Shown here piece after piece: positions 1 to 6,853 of a DNA stretch of 14,016 nt. The first letter of the stretch is position 1. Every line of letters starts with the position of its first letter. Below the pieces are notes generated by a model. That model was not told the origin of the DNA and did not search any database. It was given only the letters and a program-made list of their open reading frames with translations. Position numbers and translations under genes: made by a program. Source of the stretch: an uncultured Opitutia bacterium (lineage in GTDB: Bacteria > Verrucomicrobiota > Verrucomicrobiia > Opitutales > UBA953); the NCBI GenBank assembly GCA_903910245.1, contig CAIVYX010000172.1, positions 1-14,016 of the forward strand, in the 5' to 3' direction.

Positions 1-1085
1 CCTACGAACAGGCGACCTTGGTCATCGACGCATCCCATGGTGGGATTGGCTACCATTGGAGAGGTGGCGGCGACGACCATTTCAAAACCCGGTGGCAGCT
101 TGGCCTTCGGGGTGTTCAGCGCGATTTGCTCCGGGGAGAGATCGAGGAAGCGGGGGCGATAGGCGTAGGAGGGAAACTCCTCGCCGTCGCCATGGCCGGC
201 CGGCTTGGCGGCGCCCCACTTCTCCTTGAACTCACCAAGCGGGTAGAGCTCGTAGCGACGCACGAACATCTCCGCGGCTTCGACCTGCAGGAGGATACGG
301 CCTTGGCTGGGCTTCACTTCAAAGGCTTCATTTACCTTCACGCCGTTGACGAAGTACTGGAGCATATCGCCCTTGGCGATCACCTCGAAACGGGTCCACT
401 GGCCCGCAGGCGACTCGACGTCGTCCTTGCCGCGGAAGCCCAACGTGTCCTTCCAATCAACGTCGCGCTTCTGCCAATTAAGGCGTCCGCCCTTCATGGT
501 CTGGCGCGGAGCGCCCGGGGTCCAAATCTTCTCCTTGTCGCGATCGAGTCCGACTTCGGCGCTGAGCGAGGTCTCCAGCACGGTGCCGTCCGCTAACTTG
601 GGCGCGAGGACGAGGATATCGCCCACGCCACCTTCGATGATTTGGGCTTCGATGCTAGCCATCCAGCTACCACCCACGGCGCCCTGCGGCCCGAAGCAAT
701 GGACGAGGATGCCGTTATCGCGCGTAGCCTTGGCGCGCTTGCCCCAGGTCTTGTCGCCCCACTTGAGTTCGATGACGAGGTGGTAGTCCTTAAAGCTCTC
801 GTTGGTGGTGATGCCGCCGTAGCCGTTGCCGCTGACGTGGAACAACCCGTCGGGCTCAAACTTGAAGACGTTCTTAGGGTCGTCTTTGATGTCAGCTTTG
901 GGGTTGATGTGCATCTCGGCTTTTCCTTCGCGGAAAAGATCGAGGATGTTGACTTTCTTAGTGACGGCCTGCGCAACCGGTTCCGGTGGCAGGACGATCT
1001 TAGCGACCGGCTCCTTGCTCTGCGCGGTCAGTCCGATGACGGACAGCAGCGCGAACACGAAGGCGGCGAGGGGGTGGTTTTTCAT
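1..1085 (-). CDS. Secreted DUF1080 (3-keto-disaccharide hydrolase-like) protein fused to the start of a PVC-type dehydrogenase domain; 3' end outside the window
   Basis: The ATG at 1085 opens a frame that runs without a stop off the left edge (361 codons seen). Residues 1-22 look like a signal peptide (basic MKNH, then a hydrophobic stretch ending near TAQS). Residues about 46-285 fit DUF1080, a concanavalin-like beta-sandwich associated with sugar binding or 3-keto-glycoside cleavage; the segment around LLQVEAAEMFVRRYELYPL is the typical closing strand pattern. From about residue 328 the text LPPGFEMVVAA, with NPTMGCVDDQGRLFV after it, matches the opening blade of the putative membrane-bound dehydrogenase propeller common in Planctomycetes and Verrucomicrobia, which often ends in HEAT repeats and a haem-binding CxxCH. 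That later part is not in the window. The likely role is extracytoplasmic carbohydrate oxidation or cleavage. No Shine-Dalgarno is seen. A 193-base upstream gap with a paired 17-base repeat separates it from the phosphatase gene, so it may have its own promoter. DUF1080 is confident; the dehydrogenase call rests on a short stretch. Confidence 0.8.
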   Translation of the reverse strand, partial: MKNHPLAAFVFALLSVIGLTAQSKEPVAKIVLPPEPVAQAVTKKVNILDLFREGKAEMHINPKADIKDDPKNVFKFEPDGLFHVSGNGYGGITTNESFKDYHLVIELKWGDKTWGKRAKATRDNGILVHCFGPQGAVGGSWMASIEAQIIEGGVGDILVLAPKLADGTVLETSLSAEVGLDRDKEKIWTPGAPRQTMKGGRLNWQKRDVDWKDTLGFRGKDDVESPAGQWTRFEVIAKGDMLQYFVNGVKVNEAFEVKPSQGRILLQVEAAEMFVRRYELYPLGEFKEKWGAAKPAGHGDGEEFPSYAYRPRFLDLSPEQIALNTPKAKLPPGFEMVVAATSPMVANPTMGCVDDQGRLFV

Positions 1086-1163
1086 GGGGTGAAGGAAGAA
1101 GACGGCGAAAGGGACCCCGATGTTTCAAACCACCCGCCACTCTTCAACCCTTTCGCATCTATT

Positions 1164-1201
1164 GAGCGGAATAGGTCATTATCGGAGCGGAATAGGTCAT
1201 T
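1164..1201. repeat. Paired 17-base direct repeat upstream of the DUF1080 gene, possible operator
   Basis: The word GAGCGGAATAGGTCATT occurs at 1164-1180 and again, identical, at 1185-1201. The repeat-to-repeat distance is 21 bases, two turns of the helix, so two protein subunits would bind the same DNA face. It lies about 80-115 bases upstream of the ATG at 1085 in the gap between two minus-strand genes. A regulator-binding site for the DUF1080 gene is an inference; no regulator gene is present nearby. Confidence 0.4.
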
Positions 1202-1278
1202 CCAAGGTAGGGAGGCCATTGCTATGGCGCCGTTCGCAGCGGGTCTCCCTTTTATCGCCTGCCCTCCCGGGCTCAACC

Positions 1279-1887
1279 CTACCTCGATGCCGTCTGACTC
1301 ACAACCTGCCGACCCTCCGCATTTTCGTAGAATCGCTCAAGCGAGATGCCCATGGCCGCGCTCTTGCTACCGAGATAAGGGAAGTGTCCGTAGTAGAGCG
1401 AAAGCTGCGCCTGGGCATCACGATAGGAACCGCCATGCGTCGCGACATAGATGGCGGAGGCCAAGCCTGTCCGATCAGAGCCGGCCCGGCAATGGATGAG
1501 CAACGGCTTCGGAGCGTCACGCAGGGCGTCGGCCAGCTTGGCCAACTGCGCCGGATCCAACGCCGTATTCGCCGACAGGCCCATGCTGACGAATTTAATC
1601 CCTCGACGGCGGGAGACTTCGACTTCGCCTTCATACCACTCCACGCCAGGTTGTTCGCCACAGAGGTTCAAGACCGTCTTCACGCCAAGGCGGTCAATCG
1701 CTTGCTCCAACTTCTCCGAGCCAAGCAAAGCCGAACGATAGACGGTACCCTTCTCCACTTCATGGAAGTTACCTCCCCCATGGACCCACGTATACGCTCC
1801 GACCAGAGCCAGCAGCACCACCAGCAGCATCGACCCCACCACGCGCGCAAACTTGACCACGAAAGTGGGGCGCTGGGGCGAAGTCAT
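1279..1887 (-). CDS. Membrane-anchored CX5R (dual-specificity-type) phosphatase, copy 1
   Basis: The protein has 202 residues. Residues 11-34 form one hydrophobic helix after a short basic N-terminus, so the catalytic domain is probably held on the outer face of the inner membrane. The P-loop is HCRAGSDRTG with Cys133 and Arg139, the CX5R signature of cysteine-dependent phosphatases. An Asp just before the Arg (GSDRTG) is found in the bacterial MptpB/LipA group, which includes enzymes acting on phosphoinositides, so a lipid or soluble phosphate ester is as likely a substrate as phosphotyrosine. Other landmarks are TVYRSALL (48-55), TVLNLCGE (71-78) and GHFPYL (167-172). It aligns without gaps and with about 40% identity by eye to the protein at 4952-4341. 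It lies 103 bases after the hydrolase gene. No Shine-Dalgarno is evident. The class is confident, the substrate unknown. Confidence 0.85.
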   Translation of the reverse strand: MTSPQRPTFVVKFARVVGSMLLVVLLALVGAYTWVHGGGNFHEVEKGTVYRSALLGSEKLEQAIDRLGVKTVLNLCGEQPGVEWYEGEVEVSRRRGIKFVSMGLSANTALDPAQLAKLADALRDAPKPLLIHCRAGSDRTGLASAIYVATHGGSYRDAQAQLSLYYGHFPYLGSKSAAMGISLERFYENAEGRQVVSQTASR

Positions 1888-1990
1888 TTGCCCATCGTGC
1901 CATAGAAATACGCCAACTTGGCGTCGGCTAAGTCACAAGGGTGGGGCACCTCCCCAAGCCGCATCCCCGGCCAACTTATCAACGGGTCAA

Positions 1991-3103
1991 CTATTTCGCA
2001 GCAAACTCCCTCGCCGCCCACTTCTTGAATTCACCCTGGGCCTGGCCGCCCTTCCCTGGAAAGCCCTGGTGCTGGACCATCCAGACAAGCACCAGGCCAT
2101 CCTTGGTGCGCACTTCCATGCCGGTGGCCTGCGCGCCGCCGTGGCCGAAGAAATCCGGACCGACCGCGAAGCCGAGGCCGTAGCTATCCTTCAACTCCTT
2201 GGGCGTCTGGCGTGAAGATAGCTCCTTCAACGCCGCAGCACTGACATAGCGACGCCCGTCAAGTTCGCCGCCATTGAGCAGCATGCGGCAGAAAAGAGAG
2301 ACATCCTTGGCCGTGGAGAACAGGCCGCCCGCCGGCATCGGGAAGCGATGCGCATGATCGGTGAGATCGGCCTGCAGCTGGCCGAGGCCGCCGAGGGCGA
2401 GCTTCTTCTTGGAGGCGTCCGGCTTGTAGGTCTTGGCCAGGCGCGAGACCTGCTCGGCGTTAGGCCAGAAAGTGGTGTCCTTCATGCCGAGGGGGCCGAA
2501 CAGGCGCTTATCCATGAAGTCCTCGTAAGCCATGCCGCTCACGACCTCGAGTACGCGCGCGGCGGTATTGATGCCGGCGTTGGAATACTGATACTTCACG
2601 CCGGGCTGCGTAGCGAGCGGCGCCTTGGCGTAGGTCTTCACCGCGGCCGCGAGCGGCAGTCCGTCGAGCGTGGGTACCTCTTCGGCCGACTTAAAAGGCA
2701 GGCCGCTGACGTGCGAAAGCAGATCGCGAATCGTGATCGAACGCACGCGGGCGACGGTCTTGTCCTTGCCGGCGGAGACCTTCTGGTCCGTGAACTCAGG
2801 CAGGTATTTCTCGACGGGATCGTCCAGCGAGAGCTTGCCTTCGTCGACGAGCATCATGACCGCGGTGGCGGTGATGCCTTTGGATTGGGAGGCGATCCAG
2901 AAGACCGAGTCGGCCTGCATGGGTTTCTTCGCTTCGATGTCGGCGAAGCCGACGGTGGTCACGTTCAGGACCTTATCCTTGTTTGCGACCAGGGCCACCA
3001 CGCCGGCGAGTTCTTCGCGCTGCACGAACGGGGCGAGGACGGAGTCGGCGGCGAACCCGCAGACGGATAAAAGCAGGCTAAGGCATGAGACGAGGGGTCG
3101 CAT
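1991..3103 (-). CDS. Secreted serine hydrolase of the class C beta-lactamase / penicillin-binding-protein family
   Basis: From the ATG at 3103 the protein has 370 residues. I prefer this start over one seven codons upstream because MRPLVSCLSLLLSVCGFA is then a clean signal peptide with cleavage near residue 19. The three active-site elements of the family are visible: SQSK at 72-75 (SxxK, nucleophile Ser72 and Lys75), YSN at 173-175 (YxN) and HGG at 321-323 in place of KTG. The family motif HVSGLP lies at 131-136. Such proteins include esterases, D-aminopeptidases and DD-peptidases; most are not true beta-lactamases, and HGG in the third motif is typical of esterase-like members. It probably acts in the periplasm on peptidoglycan peptides or small esters. 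It follows the permease gene after 85 bases on the same strand, so co-transcription is possible but not shown. Confidence 0.9.
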   Translation of the reverse strand: MRPLVSCLSLLLSVCGFAADSVLAPFVQREELAGVVALVANKDKVLNVTTVGFADIEAKKPMQADSVFWIASQSKGITATAVMMLVDEGKLSLDDPVEKYLPEFTDQKVSAGKDKTVARVRSITIRDLLSHVSGLPFKSAEEVPTLDGLPLAAAVKTYAKAPLATQPGVKYQYSNAGINTAARVLEVVSGMAYEDFMDKRLFGPLGMKDTTFWPNAEQVSRLAKTYKPDASKKKLALGGLGQLQADLTDHAHRFPMPAGGLFSTAKDVSLFCRMLLNGGELDGRRYVSAAALKELSSRQTPKELKDSYGLGFAVGPDFFGHGGAQATGMEVRTKDGLVLVWMVQHQGFPGKGGQAQGEFKKWAAREFAAK

Positions 3104-3188
3104 GGGCCGAGTCTTCCACCCCACCCCGCCCTGGCAAACTAAAGCCCATCAGCTGCCCTCAGAGCGTCGCACCTTAGGGCGATAGCGA

Positions 3189-4334
3189 CTAGTGACGGGC
3201 GGCTTTCCGCATCAACAGACAGGCAATCACGGCGAGTAGGATGTTCGGCACGAACACCAGGACCTCTGGATGCCAGGCGGGATCCTTCACCCAGGTCGCC
3301 ATCGAGGTTAGGAGGTAATAGGTCAAGGCGACACCCAAGGCTAATCCGGCGCTCACGCTGGTCTCGGATCGACCGACCGAGACGGCCAACGGCACGGCCA
3401 GCATCGCCAGACTCAGGACGGATATCGCGGTCGAAACGCGGAACATGAATTGGACGGCCAGCATCATCCGGTCGGCTGCCCGCTGTTCGGCTGTCGGATT
3501 CTCCGGCAGCCTCCAGCCGGTCTCCATGGCGGCGAGCAACTCTCCGCCCGTCATCATCCGAAGCCTCTTCACGTAGGTGCCCTTCTCATCTGGCCGCTGG
3601 CCGAGCGGCAGTTCGAGGATGGTCTGCTTGGCGGACACGAAACTTTCAGGATGAGCGAGCGTATCCATCCCCCCGGGGCGGGTGGTCATACTCGCATCCC
3701 GCATCTCAACCCGCAGGACGGAACGTCCCGCCAGATCGGTCGACTTAATCAGCTTAGCTTCTTTTGCGCGTACGGACTGAACCACCTGTCCGCGGTCATC
3801 CACCTGCCAGAGATGGAAACGCTTCAGGGTCTCCCCTTCTTTTTCCTCGGCACGTATCAGGAGGCCCTTGAATTGCCGGTTCAGTTTACCTGGCTGAATC
3901 AGGCCGGCCGGCGTCAGTTGGGCGGAACCGAGTAACACCTTTTGAAAATCATCCTCCGAGGCCGGTCCAGCCTCGAGATTCAACCAAAGCGACCCGAGTG
4001 CCACCACGGCCGCTACGGCCCACACGGGAGCGGCGATTCGCCAAAGGCCGATACCGGAAGCCTTCATGGCCGTGATTTCCCCGTCGGCACCCATGCGCCC
4101 GAAAGTCAGGAGCACGCCCGTCAGGATGCCCATCGGCAAAGCGTAAGGGAGTACCGTCGGAAAAAGCAGGGCCATCAGTTCGCAGGCTTCCCAGGGAGTG
4201 ACCTGCCCGGATGAAAGCGCCCCGAGCACCACCTTGATAACGTTACCCGCCAGCAGCACGAAGACAAAGGCCCCGGTGGCAAGGGCGCTGGCACTGGCGC
4301 ACTCGCGCAGGACGTGTCTGTCGAGGAGGCGCAC
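3189..4334 (-). CDS. LptF/LptG-family permease of the LPS export ABC transporter
   Basis: The protein has 381 residues and starts with GTG at 4334, six bases after the stop of the phosphatase gene. LptF and LptG form the membrane part of the LptB2FG transporter that extracts LPS from the inner membrane and passes it to the LptC/A/D bridge. The layout fits: three hydrophobic helices in residues about 13-120, a soluble periplasmic jelly-roll region about 125-290, then three more helices to the C-terminus. The segment from 56 to 100 holds the family hallmark, with FPTVLPYALPMGIL followed by GEITAMKASGIG, the coupling region facing the LptB ATPase. Only one permease subunit is seen and neither lptB nor lptC is nearby, so I cannot say whether this is the F or the G subunit. 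Tight spacing to the upstream phosphatase strongly suggests one transcript. Confidence 0.9.
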   Translation of the reverse strand: MRLLDRHVLRECASASALATGAFVFVLLAGNVIKVVLGALSSGQVTPWEACELMALLFPTVLPYALPMGILTGVLLTFGRMGADGEITAMKASGIGLWRIAAPVWAVAAVVALGSLWLNLEAGPASEDDFQKVLLGSAQLTPAGLIQPGKLNRQFKGLLIRAEEKEGETLKRFHLWQVDDRGQVVQSVRAKEAKLIKSTDLAGRSVLRVEMRDASMTTRPGGMDTLAHPESFVSAKQTILELPLGQRPDEKGTYVKRLRMMTGGELLAAMETGWRLPENPTAEQRAADRMMLAVQFMFRVSTAISVLSLAMLAVPLAVSVGRSETSVSAGLALGVALTYYLLTSMATWVKDPAWHPEVLVFVPNILLAVIACLLMRKAARH

Positions 4335-4340
4335 GCAGCC

Positions 4341-4952
4341 TTAGTTTTCCCCGCCGGCCGCAAGCTTCCGCACAGGAAGACGCTGACTCTCCCGGTAGGC
4401 CTTCAGGCTATTGTCCATCGCCCACGACCCGCTCCATAAATAAGGGAAATGGCCGAAGCGAAGCGAGAGCTGGTGGGCGACGGCCTCAGGGGGATGGCCC
4501 GCCTCCAGCAAGAATAGCGCACAGGCCAACCCGCTCCGATCGGAACCCGAACCGCAATGGATCAGCACCGGCTTCGGGGCGTCTCGCAGCATCTGCGCCA
4601 GCTCGGTCATCTGCTCGACGGTCAGTTCACGTGATGCGCTCATGCGGTAGTTGAGGAAGCCCACGCCGAGTTCCTTCGCGGCACGATATTGGGCGTCATA
4701 CCAATCCTGGCCGACGTTCTCGCCACGTAAGTTGATCACGGTCCGCAAGCCTGTCTGCTTGGCCAGGCTGACAAATTCCCCCGCCGGAAGCTGGGCCGAA
4801 CGGTACAGTAGCCCAGGCACGACCACATGCTGGTTATGATTAGAATGCAAAAAGCCGTAGAACGAGAGGGGGAGCCCGACGACGGCCAGCAACGTCCACC
4901 CACAGATGCGGGCTAGTCGCCAACCGAGGGCGAATGGCTTTGGAGTCGTCAC
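4341..4952 (-). CDS. Membrane-anchored CX5R (dual-specificity-type) phosphatase, copy 2
   Basis: I place the start at the GTG at 4952, giving 203 residues. An ATG further upstream would overlap the preceding gene by 76 bases. With the GTG start the N-terminus MTTPKPFALGWRLARICGW parallels MTSPQRPTFVVKFARVVGS of the paralogue at 1887-1279, and the catalytic cysteine falls at residue 133 in both. Residues about 16-35 form one membrane helix. The P-loop is HCGSGSDRSG (Cys133, Arg139). TVINLRGE, LRDAPKP and GHFPYL are shared with the paralogue. It lies six bases ahead of the LptF/LptG-type permease gene, so it may act on a phosphorylated envelope lipid or on LPS, which is inference. A weak GAGG 15 bases before the GTG is not convincing as a ribosome site. 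Confidence 0.85.
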   Translation of the reverse strand: MTTPKPFALGWRLARICGWTLLAVVGLPLSFYGFLHSNHNQHVVVPGLLYRSAQLPAGEFVSLAKQTGLRTVINLRGENVGQDWYDAQYRAAKELGVGFLNYRMSASRELTVEQMTELAQMLRDAPKPVLIHCGSGSDRSGLACALFLLEAGHPPEAVAHQLSLRFGHFPYLWSGSWAMDNSLKAYRESQRLPVRKLAAGGEN

Positions 4953-5032
4953 CTGACCATCATAGGGCCTCAATAATTCGATCAGGGTTGTATCTGGTGA
5001 CAACCAGGCGACAAACCGAGGCGGCAGGGGTG

Positions 5033-5938
5033 CTACCTCGCCTTCTCCCACACGAGCTCCGTCACATGCCCGCGCGGCAGACGACCGCTGGCGCCACAGG
5101 TCTTGCACTTCTCATCCACGGCGAGCGAACCGCCGCTGAGCTGGAACGAGCGGACGGCTTTCCCTTTCAGGTCGTAGTTGCCGGCGACGAGGCCCGAGCC
5201 CTTGCACGCGTAGCAGAGGCCTTCCTTGAACCAGAAGACCTTGAAGCCCGCCCCAGCCATGAGCGTCGTCATGAAACGATCCTGGTTGGCCTTCGAGTCT
5301 GCGAGTTCGCCGACCTGATTGAAACCGCCAACGGTCGGTTCGACATGCACCTTGATCGTCCCGAAGGGCACGAGGTCGGGGTCCGTCAGGAAGATCGTGA
5401 CCGGCGTATTCTTGAACGAGCCAGCGAAATCATCGGTGCCGAGCGCCTTGTCGAATTCATTGGGCACCTTCCGGATGAACACCGCTGCGTGCGCGCCGAC
5501 GAGCCGGTCGGACAAAGCCGTGCCGACCTGGATTTCGGCCATCCGGCACGTCACGTCGCGCGCATGCTCGGCCGCTTCTTTCGGCGTACGCAAGACCTTG
5601 AGGGGTGTCCGCTGCAGCTCAGCGCCGTCGGGCCGCATCTGCGCCGTCTTACCCACGGAGTTGTCGCCGAAGAGTCGCGTCAGATCCGAGAACCCGAAAG
5701 GGCTATTCTCGTCGACCTTGCGGATGAGCGTGCGGGCGTAATCCTGCTGGACCAGCGTGCCGTTCGCGCCGACGTGGTACTGCTGACGAAAGGCCATCCA
5801 AAGCACCGCGAAATCCCTCTGATTATACGCACCCGACGGCGACAGCTTCGCGACGACGAACGTCTCGACCGGCACCGACGGCACCGCCTGAGCCCAGACG
5901 GCGAGGAAAGTACCCGCGATGGCCAGCCAAACTTTCAT
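5033..5938 (-). CDS. Secreted protein with DnaJ-like zinc-binding cysteine pair, function unknown
   Basis: The protein has 301 residues with a signal peptide (MKVWLAIAGTFLAVWAQA, cleavage about 18-19). Near the C-terminus it has CYACKGSG (Cys242, Cys245) and CKTCGASG (Cys278, Cys281). These are two CxxCxxxG knuckles like those in the DnaJ cysteine-rich domain and probably bind one zinc. The middle (about 110-235) has mixed alpha/beta character and I recognise no family there. A short segment, DFAVLWMAFRQQYHV at 42-56, resembles FALIWQTFRETHSL in the Sel1-repeat protein at 7929-9302, which also carries a CxxC pair, so the two look like distant members of one secreted family. The gene heads the minus-strand run, 80 bases ahead of the phosphatase gene. 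The start is the first ATG before the signal peptide; no Shine-Dalgarno is seen. I do not propose a function. Confidence 0.8.
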   Translation of the reverse strand: MKVWLAIAGTFLAVWAQAVPSVPVETFVVAKLSPSGAYNQRDFAVLWMAFRQQYHVGANGTLVQQDYARTLIRKVDENSPFGFSDLTRLFGDNSVGKTAQMRPDGAELQRTPLKVLRTPKEAAEHARDVTCRMAEIQVGTALSDRLVGAHAAVFIRKVPNEFDKALGTDDFAGSFKNTPVTIFLTDPDLVPFGTIKVHVEPTVGGFNQVGELADSKANQDRFMTTLMAGAGFKVFWFKEGLCYACKGSGLVAGNYDLKGKAVRSFQLSGGSLAVDEKCKTCGASGRLPRGHVTELVWEKAR

Positions 5939-5981
5939 TCCGTGACGTTAACCCGCCCCACCCACCCCGCAAGCACGAGGC

Positions 5982-6017
5982 ATCTTAAGGGTAGGGACAG
6001 CACCACGTGCTGTCCTA
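5982..6017. repeat. Intergenic hairpin repeat, copy 1
   Basis: This 36-base unit matches the one at 6811-6846 at 33 positions. Its core is a perfect 9-base stem, GGACAGCAC at 5995-6003 and GTGCTGTCC at 6007-6015, with a CAC loop. It sits between divergent genes, so it is not simply a terminator in this copy. It looks like a REP-type dispersed palindrome. Confidence 0.75.
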
Positions 6018-6042
6018 GTTATTCTCATCATGTTCGCCGCAG

Positions 6043-6120
6043 GGCGGCCAACCGCCTCCGCCTTACTTAGGTCGGGCTGACCACCCTTGGTCAGCCGTGG
6101 TTGAGCGAGGGCACTCAACC
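6043..6120. repeat. Series of three further hairpins in the 5939-6250 intergenic region
   Basis: Downstream of the 5982-6017 repeat, three perfect inverted repeats follow one another: GGCGG/CCGCC (6043-6047 and 6052-6056), GGCTGACCA/TGGTCAGCC (6075-6083 and 6088-6096) and GGTTGAG/CTCAACC (6099-6105 and 6114-6120). None is followed by a T-run, so ordinary intrinsic terminators are unlikely. The rest of this 312-base region is the C-rich leader listed separately. Confidence 0.6.
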
Positions 6121-6250
6121 CTGCCCACTCCAACCCCTTTTCCCTTCCATCCACTCAGTCCTCTATTCAGTCCTCAACGCAGTCCTCAATTCAGCCCTCT
6201 GCCCCTACTCTGCGCTCGATACCCCACCCTCTCCCCTTTATTACTCCCCC
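6121..6250 (+). promoter_or_regulatory. C-rich, G-poor leader before the small membrane protein gene
   Basis: On the plus strand this 130-base stretch has only about ten G residues and is mostly C and T. C-rich, G-poor, unstructured RNA is the usual character of Rho utilisation sites, so a Rho-controlled leader for the gene at 6251 is possible. It includes the 12-base tandem repeat at 6156-6203. No clear sigma-70 promoter is seen. Confidence 0.3.
6156..6203 (+). repeat. 12-base tandem repeat, four units
   Basis: Four units follow head to tail: CAGTCCTCTATT (6156), CAGTCCTCAACG (6168), CAGTCCTCAATT (6180) and CAGCCCTCTGCC (6192). The period is a multiple of three and one frame stays open, but I place the region before the start of the gene at 6251. 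Confidence 0.7.
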
Positions 6251-6511
6251 ATGGCGCCTAACCCGCTCAAGCCGCTCATCAAAGGGATGTTCGTCATGCT
6301 CGCCGTGGCGGCGGTCGTCTTGTTCGCTAACTTCGCCCGCCTCACGCTGATCGCCGAACAGGAGCGAGTCGCAGAATCCCAGAAACGCTCCAAGGAAATC
6401 AACGAGCGCTTCCAGTCGACGATCTCGGAGAAAAATTATCGGGTCACCAAGCCGCGTCGCGAACAGGAGTCGGGCCCGGATAAAGAGGCGGCCGAGAAGC
6501 CCAAGAAGTAA
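6251..6511 (+). CDS. Small single-pass membrane protein with charged tail, unknown
   Basis: From the ATG at 6251 the protein has 86 residues. Residues about 12-33 (MFVMLAVAAVVLFANFARLTLI) form one membrane helix. Residues 35-60 are rich in Glu, Lys, Arg and Gln, with a helical, possibly coiled-coil pattern, and the C-terminus is a basic and acidic tail ending in EKPKK. The frame is open further upstream, but that part reads through the 12-base tandem repeat as a low-complexity SVLNAVLN run, so I start at the Met before the helix. No Shine-Dalgarno is seen (the bases before the ATG are CTCCCCC). I do not recognise a family. It is transcribed in the same direction as the next gene, 66 bases away. 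Confidence 0.55.
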   Translation: MAPNPLKPLIKGMFVMLAVAAVVLFANFARLTLIAEQERVAESQKRSKEINERFQSTISEKNYRVTKPRREQESGPDKEAAEKPKK

Positions 6512-6577
6512 TAACCCTAGAAAAACACCCCAGAGGTTGTCCTTTGACGGAGACCCGGCGGACGGGAGGATTTCCCT

Positions 6578-6808
6578 ATGCCCTTCCGCCTCCTTCTTCC
6601 TCGCTCCGAACGTCCTGACACCGTCGCGCCTTACTCCCGCCTGCTCTGCGTGAAACTGAAGACGGGCAAGACCTTCATCGTCAGCACCGAACTCTGGCAC
6701 CTACTCCCCCAGGGCGATGAAGTAGTTTCGATCCTCAGCGCCAACGGCCGCCCGATCTTCGCGGCGATGGAACCAGTGAAGCACGTGGAGCTGACGCCAG
6801 CGAGATAG
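6578..6808 (+). CDS. Small hypothetical protein of 76 residues
   Basis: This ATG has one of the few good ribosome sites in the window: GGAGGA at 6565-6570, seven bases before the start. The product is a compact soluble protein with a likely beta-rich fold (VAPYSRLLCVKLKTGKTFIV, then a WHLLPQGDEVVSIL segment) and no membrane helix, signal or recognisable motif. The reading frame is well balanced and ends 2 bases before the hairpin repeat at 6811, which may end its transcript. Function unknown. Confidence 0.6.
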   Translation: MPFRLLLPRSERPDTVAPYSRLLCVKLKTGKTFIVSTELWHLLPQGDEVVSILSANGRPIFAAMEPVKHVELTPAR

Positions 6809-6810
6809 GC

Positions 6811-6846
6811 GTCTTAAAGGCAGGGACAGCACCACGTGCTGTCCTA
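6811..6846. repeat. Intergenic hairpin repeat, copy 2, between convergent genes
   Basis: Near-identical to 5982-6017 (33 of 36 bases). The stem GGACAGCAC at 6824-6832 pairs with GTGCTGTCC at 6836-6844. It fills the gap between the gene ending at 6808 and the acyltransferase ending at 6854, so it could act as a two-way transcription stop as well as a dispersed repeat, although no T-run follows on either strand. Confidence 0.75.
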
Positions 6847-6853
6847 TCTCTCG

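Noticed and set aside
642..1499. Long plus-strand open frame across the DUF1080 gene
   Set aside because: It is antisense to clearly coding minus-strand genes and its translation has no recognisable domain; high GC makes such open shadow frames common here.
3104..3188. Terminator after the permease gene
   Set aside because: Only a 5-base stem with a long loop (GCCCT/AGGGC) is seen, with no T-run, so I do not call it.
4953..5108. Longer start for the second phosphatase
   Set aside because: It would overlap the preceding gene by 76 bases and add 52 residues that the paralogue lacks; the GTG at 4952 gives matching N-termini.
6156..6203. CRISPR array
   Set aside because: The units are 12 bases with no spacers, so this is a simple tandem repeat.
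6101..6250. N-terminal extension of the small membrane protein through the tandem repeats
   Set aside because: The extension is low-complexity, reads a repeat of SVLNAVLN type, and the Met at 6251 directly precedes the hydrophobic helix.
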